From Mycobacteriaceae bacterium (GTDB taxonomy: Bacteria > Actinomycetota > Actinomycetes > Mycobacteriales > Mycobacteriaceae): 9,552 nucleotides of DNA. The notes beneath the pieces were generated by a model. It saw nothing but the letters and a program-made list of their open reading frames with translations, ran no database searches and was not told the origin of the DNA. The position numbers were made by a program, and so were the translations under genes. Position 1 is the first letter of the stretch; every line of letters starts with the position of its first letter. The stretch spans positions 1-9,552 of the forward strand of contig JABFVX010000425.1 of the NCBI GenBank assembly GCA_013362555.1, read 5' to 3'. This document shows, in pieces, positions 1 to 5,815 of the stretch.

Positions 1-3
1 CTG

Positions 4-29
4 ATGTCACCTCGTTATATGTCAATAAC
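4..29 (+). promoter_or_regulatory. Possible operator/promoter region upstream of the MFS gene
   Basis: The 43 bases before the exporter are much more AT-rich than anything around them. ATGTCA occurs twice in direct orientation, at 4-9 and 19-24, a 15-bp period. GTTAT at 14-18 and ATAAC at 25-29 form a short inverted repeat with a 6-nt gap. Drug exporters of this family are often controlled by a divergently encoded TetR/MarR-type repressor, and this would be a natural place for its operator. The neighbouring gene lies outside the window, so the assignment is inference. Confidence 0.3.
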
Positions 30-43
30 ACCAAAGGCTGGAC

Positions 44-1453
44 ATGACTTCCACACTCGCCCCCGCCTCCCCGGACGCGCCGCCGCGGCGGCGCCCGATC
101 GCCGCCGTCCTCGCCGCCGTCGGTATCCCGATGTTCATGGTCACGCTGGACAACCTCGTGGTCACCAACGCACTGCCGGTCATCCGCACCGAGCTCAACG
201 CCTCGCTGGCCGACCTGCAGTGGTTCGTGAACGCGTACACGCTCTCGTTCGCCTCGCTGCTGCTGACCGCGGCCGCCCTCGGCGACCGGCTCGGCCGCCG
301 CAGGCTGTTCGTCGCGGGCATCGCGCTGTTCACGGCCGCGTCCGCGGCGTGCGCGCTCGCCACCGAGCCGTGGATGCTCACCGCCGCCCGCGCGGTGCAG
401 GGCTTCGGAGCGGCCGCGGTGATGCCGCTGTCGCTGACTTTGCTGTCGGCCGCGGTGCCGGAGAAGATGCGCAGCGCCGCCATCGGGATCTGGGGCGGCA
501 TCTCCGGGCTCGGCGTCGCCGTCGGCCCCGTGGTGGGCGGCGCGGTCGTCGACGGGCTGAGCTGGCAGTGGATCTTCTGGCTGAACGTGCCCATCGGGCT
601 GGCGGTGCTGCCGTTCGCGTCCCGGGTTCTCGATGAATCCTTCGGCGGGGCGCGCAAACTCGACATCCTGGGCCTGGTGCTGTCGGCGGGCGGCGTGCTC
701 GCGCTGGTCTGGGGCGTCGTGCACGGCGCCGACGACGGCTGGACCTCGGCGGGCGTGCTGGCCGGCCTGATCGGCGGCGCGGCGCTGCTGGCCGCGTTCG
801 TGGCGTGGGAGCTGCGGGTGGCGCAGCCGATGCTGCCGCTGCGGCTGTTCGGCTCGCGCACGTTCGCCGCGATCAACGCCACCGCGTTCCTGTTCGCGGT
901 GGGCGTGTTCGGCTCGATCTTCCTGCTGGCGCAGTTCTTCCAGGTCGTGCAGGGCTACAGCCCGTTCGAAGCGGGCGTGCGCACGCTGCCGTGGACGATG
1001 GCCCCGATGGTCGTCGCTCCGCTGGCCGGGCTGGTGGTCGACCGGATCGGGGCTCGCACGCTGATCGTCGCGGGCCAGGCAATGCTCGCCGCGGCACTGG
1101 CGTGGATCGCGCTCATCACCGCGACCGACGTCAGCTACCCCGCGATCGTCCCGGCGTTCGTGCTGGCGGGCGTCGGAATGGGCCTGACCTTCGCCCCGTC
1201 CTCGACGGTCGTGATGGCGAGCGCCTCCGCCGCCGACCAGGGCATGGCCTCCGGCGCAAACAACACCATCCGCGAGGTCGGCGTGGCCATGGGCGTCGCG
1301 GTGCTGGCGTCGGTGTTCGCCGAGTACGGCTCGTACGTCAGCCCGGCGGCCTACGTCGACGGCCTGATCCCCGCCATCTGGACCGGGTCGGCCGTCGTCG
1401 CCGCCGCCGCGGTCGCCGCCGCGATGCTCCCCCGGCGCATCACCGCCCGGTAA
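44..1453 (+). CDS. MFS drug exporter, DHA2 (EmrB/QacA-type, 14-TM) family
   Basis: This 469-residue integral membrane protein very likely uses the proton gradient to expel drugs or other small toxic molecules across the cytoplasmic membrane; the substrate cannot be read from sequence. After a short basic N-terminus (RRR at 15-17), TM1 carries the DHA2 motif TLDNLVVTNALP (34-45). Motif A, GDRLGRRR (80-87), follows TM2. The antiporter motif C is the glycine-rich stretch at 151-168 (GGISGLGVAVGPVVGG), followed by WQWIFWLNVPIG (174-185), typical of 14-TM DHA2 proteins. Length is normal for the family. The ATG at 44 is supported by AAAGG at 33-37, six bases upstream. It is a single-gene unit: a small hairpin and then a long repeat-family hairpin follow the TAA. 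A divergent regulator may lie just outside the left edge. Confident to family, not to substrate. Confidence 0.93.
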   Translation: MTSTLAPASPDAPPRRRPIAAVLAAVGIPMFMVTLDNLVVTNALPVIRTELNASLADLQWFVNAYTLSFASLLLTAAALGDRLGRRRLFVAGIALFTAASAACALATEPWMLTAARAVQGFGAAAVMPLSLTLLSAAVPEKMRSAAIGIWGGISGLGVAVGPVVGGAVVDGLSWQWIFWLNVPIGLAVLPFASRVLDESFGGARKLDILGLVLSAGGVLALVWGVVHGADDGWTSAGVLAGLIGGAALLAAFVAWELRVAQPMLPLRLFGSRTFAAINATAFLFAVGVFGSIFLLAQFFQVVQGYSPFEAGVRTLPWTMAPMVVAPLAGLVVDRIGARTLIVAGQAMLAAALAWIALITATDVSYPAIVPAFVLAGVGMGLTFAPSSTVVMASASAADQGMASGANNTIREVGVAMGVAVLASVFAEYGSYVSPAAYVDGLIPAIWTGSAVVAAAAVAAAMLPRRITAR

Positions 1454-1468
1454 GGACGAATACCGTCC
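1454..1468 (+). terminator. Small hairpin directly after the MFS stop codon
   Basis: GGACG (1454-1458) pairs with CGTCC (1464-1468) around a five-base loop, AATAC, starting at the base after the TAA. It is short and lacks a T-tract. It may work together with the much longer hairpin that begins four bases later. It could be chance in GC-rich DNA. Confidence 0.35.
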
Positions 1469-1471
1469 GGA

Positions 1472-1511
1472 ACGACCCATGAGCTGCGTGTGGGCGCAAC
1501 TCATGGGTCGT
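1472..1511 (+). terminator. Repeat-family hairpin, copy 1 (type A), 3' of the MFS gene
   Basis: ACGACCCATGAG (1472-1483) is the exact reverse complement of CTCATGGGTCGT (1500-1511). Beyond one C/A mismatch the stem continues with TGCG (1485-1488) against CGCA (1495-1498). It lies 18 nt after the MFS stop and ends 46 nt before the next start, so a transcription terminator is the simplest role. No T-run follows, as is usual for intrinsic terminators in high-GC actinobacteria. The same core recurs at 1996, 7235, 8843 and 9417. Confidence 0.7.
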
Positions 1512-1557
1512 ACGGGGTGCGGGAACACGGGAACCGCCGCGGGGCGTTACTCCGGGT

Positions 1558-1992
1558 ATGCCATTGACAGGAGAGTACGCACCCGGAGCGTCGGACTGGG
1601 CTCGTGAACATGCCGAGAAGATCATGGCCGCAGGCGGCGAGAAGGCGATGGAACTGCAGGGCAAGCCGGTCATCCTGCTCACCACTCGCGGCCGCAAGAC
1701 GGGCAAGCTGCGCAAGATTCCGCTGATGCGGGTCGAGCACGACGGCGAGTACGCCGTGGTCGCCTCGCTGGGCGGCGCGCCGCAGCACCCGGTCTGGTAT
1801 CACAACATCGTCGCCGACCCGCACGTGGAACTCCAGGACGGCACCGTCACCAAGGACTACACCGCCCGCGAGGTCCACGGCGACGAGAAGGCCGCCTGGT
1901 GGGCCCGCGCCGCCGAGGTCTGGCCCGACTACGACAACTACCAGCAGAAGACGGACCGCCGAATTCCGGTCTTCGTCCTCACCCCCCGCTGA
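1558..1992 (+). CDS. Deazaflavin (F420)-dependent nitroreductase/quinone reductase family protein (Ddn-like)
   Basis: This 144-residue protein belongs to the small split-beta-barrel family typified by mycobacterial Ddn. Those enzymes use reduced coenzyme F420 to reduce quinones or activate nitro compounds, often near the membrane. Visible family features are a helical N-terminus with WAREHAEKIMAAGG (14-27); LTTRGRKTGKLRKIPLMRV (41-59), the basic loop that binds the F420 phosphate/lactyl tail in this family; VVASLGGAPQHPVWYHN (67-83); and the aromatic C-terminal part WWARAAEVWPDYDNYQ (114-129), ending in IPVFVLTP. Length is typical. No Shine-Dalgarno sequence precedes the ATG, and this start gives a complete family N-terminus, so a leaderless message is possible (GTTACT at 1546-1551 is a poor -10 candidate). 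A repeat hairpin starts three bases after the TGA. The true substrate is unknown. Confidence 0.9.
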   Translation: MPLTGEYAPGASDWAREHAEKIMAAGGEKAMELQGKPVILLTTRGRKTGKLRKIPLMRVEHDGEYAVVASLGGAPQHPVWYHNIVADPHVELQDGTVTKDYTAREVHGDEKAAWWARAAEVWPDYDNYQQKTDRRIPVFVLTPR

Positions 1993-1995
1993 TAC

Positions 1996-2046
1996 TCCAG
2001 AACGACCCATGAGTTGCGGTCAAGGCAACTCATGGGTCGTTCCGGA
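1996..2046 (+). terminator. Repeat-family hairpin, copy 2 (type A), 3' of the Ddn-like gene
   Basis: An 18-bp perfect stem, GAACGACCCATGAGTTGC (2000-2017) against GCAACTCATGGGTCGTTC (2025-2042), has a 7-nt loop. It is extended after one A/C mismatch by TCC (1996-1998) against GGA (2044-2046). It begins three bases after the TGA and ends 53 nt before the dnaE -10 box, so it separates the two transcription units. There is no T-tract. Confidence 0.75.
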
Positions 2047-2098
2047 CATCTCGTCAGCAGTGTCCGCGCGCCTGGCGGGAGCAGTCGGGCCGGGCATC

Positions 2099-2104
2099 TA
2101 GACT
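2099..2104 (+). promoter_or_regulatory. dnaE -10 box, leaderless arrangement
   Basis: TAGACT fits the actinobacterial TAnnnT -10 consensus. Seven bases (2105-2111) separate it from the GTG start of dnaE, which places the expected transcription start on or next to the start codon. No Shine-Dalgarno sequence is present upstream, consistent with a leaderless mRNA. No convincing -35 is visible. Confidence 0.6.
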
Positions 2105-2111
2105 GGCCCGC

Positions 2112-5100
2112 GTGTCAGTCTCGTCCCCCCGGAGCGGGTCCGGGTCGTTCGTCCATCTCCACAACCACACCGAGTATTCGATGCTCGATGGCGCGGCGAA
2201 AATCTCACCGCTGTTCGCGGAGGCCAACCGACTCGGCATGACCGCGGTCGGGATGACCGACCACGGCAACATGTACGGCGCCAGCGAGTTCTACAACTCG
2301 GCGGTGAAGGCGGGCATCAAGCCGATCATCGGCATCGAGGCGTACATCGCGCCCGCGTCGCGGTTCGAGACCAAGCGCGTGCTGTGGGGCGACCCGAGCC
2401 AGAAGTCCGACGACGTGTCCGGCTCCGGCGCCTACACCCACATGACCATGGTCGCGGAGAACGCGACCGGGCTGCGGAACCTGTTCCGGCTGTCGTCGCT
2501 GGCCTCCATCGAAGGCCAGCTCGGCAAGTGGGCCCGGATGGACGCCGAGATCATCGCCGAGCACGCCGCCGGGATCATCGCCACCACCGGCTGCCCCTCC
2601 GGCGAGGTGCAGACCCGGCTGCGGCTCGGCCACGAGCGCGAAGCCTTGGAGGCAGCGGCCAAGTGGCAGGAGATCTTCGGCAAGGACAACTTCTTCCTCG
2701 AGCTGATGGACCACGGGCTGTCCATCGAGCGCCGGGTGCGCGAAGGCCTGCTCGACGTCGGCCGCAAACTCGGCATCCCGCCGCTGGCCACCAACGACTG
2801 CCACTACGTCACCAAGGAGCACTCGAGCAATCACGAGGCGCTGCTGTGCGTGCAGACCGGCAAGACGCTGTCCGACCCGACCCGCTTCAAGTTCGACGGC
2901 GACGGCTACTACCTCAAGTCCGCCGACGAGATGCGGGCCCTGTGGGACGCCGAGGTTCCGGACGCCTGCGACAACACCCTGTTGATCGGCGATCGGGTGC
3001 AGTCCTACGAGGACGTCTGGGCTTTCCAGGACCGGATGCCGGTGTTCCCGGTGCCCGAGGGCGAAGACCAGGACTCCTGGCTGGCCGCCGAGGTCGAGCG
3101 CGGGCTGGCCCGCCGTTTCGGCGGCGTGGACGCCGACGTGCCCGAGGAGTACCGCCGCCGCGCCCGGTACGAGCTGGACGTCATCAAGCAGAAGGGTTTC
3201 CCGGCCTACTTCCTCGTCGTCGGCGACCTCGTCACACACGCCAAGGAGGTGGGCATCCGGGTGGGGCCCGGCCGCGGATCGGCGGCGGGCTCGCTGGTCG
3301 CCTACTCGCTCGGCATCACCAACATCGACCCGATCCCGCACGGGCTGCTCTTCGAGCGGTTCCTCAACCCCGAGCGGCCGTCCGCGCCCGACATCGACAT
3401 CGACTTCGACGACCGCCGCCGCGGCGAAATGGTGCGTTACGCCACGGACAAGTGGGGCGCCGACCGGGTCGCGCAGGTGATCACCTTCGGCACGATTAAG
3501 ACCAAAGCCGCGTTGAAAGACTCGGCCCGCGTGCAGTTCGGCCAGCCGGGTTTCGCCATCGCGGACCAGATTTCGAAGGCGCTGCCGCCGCCGATCATGG
3601 CCAAGGACATCCCGCTGTCGGGCATCATGGACGCCGAGCACGAGCGGTACAAAGAGGCCGCCGAGGTCCGCGAGCTCATCAACACCAACCCCGACGTCGC
3701 CAAGATCTACGAGACAGCACGGGGTCTGGAGGGCCTGATCCGCAACGCGGGCGTGCACGCCTGCGCGGTGATCATGTCGTCCGAGCCGCTGATGGACGCC
3801 ATCCCGGTATGGCGGCGGCCCCAGGACGGCGCCATCATCACAGGCTGGGACTATCCGTCGTGCGAGGCCATCGGCCTGCTGAAAATGGACTTCCTCGGGC
3901 TGCGCAACCTCACCGTCATCGGCGACGCGCTCGACAACATCAAGGCCAACCGGGGCGTCGACCTCGACATGGACCACCTGCCCCTCGACGACCCGGCGAC
4001 GTATGAGCTGCTGTCCCGGGGCGAGACCCTCGGGGTGTTCCAGCTCGACGGCGGCCCGATGCGGGACCTGCTGCGGCGCATGCAGCCCACCGGGTTCAAC
4101 GACATCGTCGCGGTGCTCGCGCTGTACCGCCCGGGTCCGATGGGCATGAACGCCCACAACGACTACGCCGACCGCAAGAACGGCCGCCAGCCGATCAAGC
4201 CGATCCACCCGGAACTCGAAGAGCCCCTGAAGGACATCCTGGCCGAAACCTTCGGCCTGATCGTCTATCAGGAGCAGATCATGTTCATCGCGCAGAAGGT
4301 CGCCGGCTACACGATGGGCCGAGCCGACGCGCTGCGCAAGGCCATGGGCAAGAAGAAGCTCGAGGTGCTCGAGGCCGAGTACCAGGGCTTCAAAGAGGGC
4401 ATGACCGGCAACGGCTTCTCCGAGGCCGCGGTGAAAGCCTTGTGGGACACCATCCTTCCGTTCGCGGGCTACGCGTTCAACAAGTCGCACGCGGCGGGCT
4501 ACGGCCTGGTGTCGTTCTGGACGGCCTACCTCAAGGCCAACTACCCCGCCGAGTACATGGCCGGGCTGCTCACCAGCGTCGGCGACGACAAGGACAAGGC
4601 CGCGGTGTACCTGGCCGACTGCCGCCGCCTCGGCATCACGGTACTGCCGCCGGACGTGAACGAGTCCGAGCAGAACTTCGCCTCCGTCGGGGCGGACATC
4701 CGGTTCGGGCTCGGCGCGGTGCGCAATGTCGGCGCCAACGTGGTCGCCTCGATCATCGCCGCGCGCAAGGAGAAGTCCAAGTTCGTCGAGTTCTCCGACT
4801 ACCTCAACAAGATCGACGCGGTCGCGTGCACCAAGAAAGTCACCGAATCGCTCATCAAGGCAGGGGCTTTCGACTCTCTCGGCCATCCCCGCAAGGGCTT
4901 GCTGCTGGTGCACTCCGATGCCATCGACGCGGTGATGAGCACCAAGAAGGCCGAGGCGGTAGGTCAATTCGACCTGTTCGGCGGGGCCGACGCCGACAAC
5001 GGCGACGACGCGCTGTCCGCCGTGTTCAACGTGAAGATCCCCGACGACGAGTGGGACGACAAGCACCGCCTCGCCCTGGAGCGGGAAATGCTCGGACTGT

Positions 5101-5180
5101 ACGTGTCCGGACATCCGCTCAACGGCGTCGAGCACATCCTGGCCGCGCAGTCCGACACCCAGATCCCGACGATCCTGTAA
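2112..5180 (+). CDS. dnaE: DNA polymerase III alpha subunit (DnaE1 type), polymerase portion, ended early by an in-frame TAA
   Basis: This is the catalytic subunit of the replicative DNA polymerase. These 1022 residues hold the N-terminal PHP domain (about 13-290) and the C-family palm, thumb, fingers and helix-hairpin-helix regions. The PHP metal site looks complete: H17, H19, D26, H51, E76, H110, C161, D229 and H231. Each lies exactly three residues after the position I recall for M. tuberculosis DnaE1, where this domain is the proofreading exonuclease. Polymerase aspartates are visible in PDIDIDFD (426-433; D427, D429, D431 and D433, the catalytic pair being among these) and in KMDFLGLR (D593). 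The start is GTG 2112, just after a TAGACT box. The reading frame stops at TAA 5178-5180 after QIPTIL, but the same frame continues as a perfect DnaE C-terminus to TAG 5688-5690. The intact gene would be 1192 codons plus stop, about the usual actinobacterial length. Confidence 0.95.
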   Translation: MSVSSPRSGSGSFVHLHNHTEYSMLDGAAKISPLFAEANRLGMTAVGMTDHGNMYGASEFYNSAVKAGIKPIIGIEAYIAPASRFETKRVLWGDPSQKSDDVSGSGAYTHMTMVAENATGLRNLFRLSSLASIEGQLGKWARMDAEIIAEHAAGIIATTGCPSGEVQTRLRLGHEREALEAAAKWQEIFGKDNFFLELMDHGLSIERRVREGLLDVGRKLGIPPLATNDCHYVTKEHSSNHEALLCVQTGKTLSDPTRFKFDGDGYYLKSADEMRALWDAEVPDACDNTLLIGDRVQSYEDVWAFQDRMPVFPVPEGEDQDSWLAAEVERGLARRFGGVDADVPEEYRRRARYELDVIKQKGFPAYFLVVGDLVTHAKEVGIRVGPGRGSAAGSLVAYSLGITNIDPIPHGLLFERFLNPERPSAPDIDIDFDDRRRGEMVRYATDKWGADRVAQVITFGTIKTKAALKDSARVQFGQPGFAIADQISKALPPPIMAKDIPLSGIMDAEHERYKEAAEVRELINTNPDVAKIYETARGLEGLIRNAGVHACAVIMSSEPLMDAIPVWRRPQDGAIITGWDYPSCEAIGLLKMDFLGLRNLTVIGDALDNIKANRGVDLDMDHLPLDDPATYELLSRGETLGVFQLDGGPMRDLLRRMQPTGFNDIVAVLALYRPGPMGMNAHNDYADRKNGRQPIKPIHPELEEPLKDILAETFGLIVYQEQIMFIAQKVAGYTMGRADALRKAMGKKKLEVLEAEYQGFKEGMTGNGFSEAAVKALWDTILPFAGYAFNKSHAAGYGLVSFWTAYLKANYPAEYMAGLLTSVGDDKDKAAVYLADCRRLGITVLPPDVNESEQNFASVGADIRFGLGAVRNVGANVVASIIAARKEKSKFVEFSDYLNKIDAVACTKKVTESLIKAGAFDSLGHPRKGLLLVHSDAIDAVMSTKKAEAVGQFDLFGGADADNGDDALSAVFNVKIPDDEWDDKHRLALEREMLGLYVSGHPLNGVEHILAAQSDTQIPTIL
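5178..5180 (+). other. dnaE: In-frame nonsense codon (TAA) inside dnaE
   Basis: Codon 1023 is TAA. On both sides the frame is uninterrupted DnaE sequence, and no insertion or deletion is needed to join them. From memory, actinobacterial homologues carry an acidic residue here (IL-E/D-G). GAA to TAA is a single G-to-T change, so a point mutation or base-call error would suffice. Confidence 0.9.
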
Positions 5181-5204
5181 GGCGAAGTCAAGGACGGCGC
5201 CCAG

Positions 5205-5690
5205 GTGACCTTGGGCGGCATCCTCGCCTCGGTGAACCGCCGCATCAACAAGAACGGCCTCGCCTGGGCCTCGGCGCAGCTCGAAGACCTCACCGGCGGC
5301 ATCGAGGTGCTGTTCTTCCCGCAGGCGTACTCGGTGTACGGGATGGACGTGGTCGAGGACGCCGTCGTGCTGGTGAAGGCGCGCGTCTCGGTGCGCGACG
5401 ACCGAATCTCGCTGATCGCCAACGACCTCGCGGTGCCGGACCTGTCCCAGGTCGGCGTCGCGAAGCCGCTGGCGGTGAGCATCCCCACCCGCATGTGCAC
5501 TCCGGACAAGATCGGCGCCCTCAAACGCGTCCTCACGACCCACCCCGGCACCGCCGACGTGCACATCAAACTGGTCAGCAACCGCAAGACCACCACCCTC
5601 AAGGTCGACGACAGCCTGCGGGTGAGCCCCTCCTCAGCCCTCATGGGCGACCTGAAAGCCCTCCTCGGCCCCGGCTGCCTGGCCTCCTAG
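5205..5690 (+). CDS. dnaE: DnaE C-terminal module (OB-fold and tau-binding region), separated from the polymerase by the upstream TAA
   Basis: This is the remainder of dnaE, in the same frame as the upstream part. Coding similarity already resumes at 5181 (GEVKDGAQ), so the true homologous stretch is 5181-5690. The sequence VTLGGILASVNRRINKNGLAW, then LEDLTGGIEVLFFP, is the tRNA_anti/OB-fold domain that contacts single-stranded template in C-family polymerases. The final about 80 residues (TRMCTPDKIGALKRVL to LMGDLKALLGPGC) form the C-terminal domain associated with tau binding. The GTG at 5205 is the first start-like codon after the TAA and is preceded by AAGGA (5190-5194) at a ten-base spacing. 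Translation could restart here and give a 161-residue separate protein. That is inference: those bases also encode ordinary DnaE residues. It may instead be the untranslated tail of a mutated gene. Confidence 0.6.
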   Translation: MTLGGILASVNRRINKNGLAWASAQLEDLTGGIEVLFFPQAYSVYGMDVVEDAVVLVKARVSVRDDRISLIANDLAVPDLSQVGVAKPLAVSIPTRMCTPDKIGALKRVLTTHPGTADVHIKLVSNRKTTTLKVDDSLRVSPSSALMGDLKALLGPGCLAS

Positions 5691-5719
5691 CCCGACCCTA
5701 CCGACGTCCAATCGACGGC

Positions 5720-5783
5720 CTGACACCCGTTGCGTGCATCTACACCCGCAGCTGCGGGTGTAGATGCACGCAACGGGTGTCAG
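5720..5783. terminator. Perfect 64-bp palindrome between dnaE and dctA
   Basis: Bases 5720-5751 are the exact reverse complement of 5752-5783, with the dyad centre inside AGCT. As RNA this allows a stem of about 30 bp with a tetraloop. It begins 29 nt after the dnaE TAG and ends 32 nt before the dctA start, so termination of dnaE is the obvious role. Its sequence is unrelated to the GACCCRTGA hairpin family used at the other gene ends. Perfect symmetry also fits a dyad protein-binding site. Confidence 0.75.
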
Positions 5784-5815
5784 AACGACGCACGGTTGAC
5801 GCAGAATGGCAAACC

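Noticed and set aside
44..882. Plus- and minus-strand alternative frames overlapping the MFS gene
   Set aside because: Both are Arg/Pro or Ser/Ala-rich shadow translations without domains; the MFS frame has all family motifs.
5178..5180. Recoding of the stop as selenocysteine or pyrrolysine, or an intein-split DnaE
   Set aside because: Those amino acids use TGA and TAG, not TAA, and no intein splice-junction motifs or homing sequence flank the site; DnaE sequence runs straight through.
2205..5564. Very long minus-strand open frame antisense to dnaE
   Set aside because: It is the expected by-product of GC-rich codon use on the opposite strand; its translation is low-complexity (rich in V, G, R, H) with no recognisable domain, while the plus strand encodes unmistakable DnaE.
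4442..5815. Upstream extension of the dctA reading frame back into dnaE
   Set aside because: The frame happens to lack stops, but it overlaps dnaE and the 64-bp palindrome, and its translation is Arg/Gly-rich shadow sequence; dctA homology begins just after ATG 5816.
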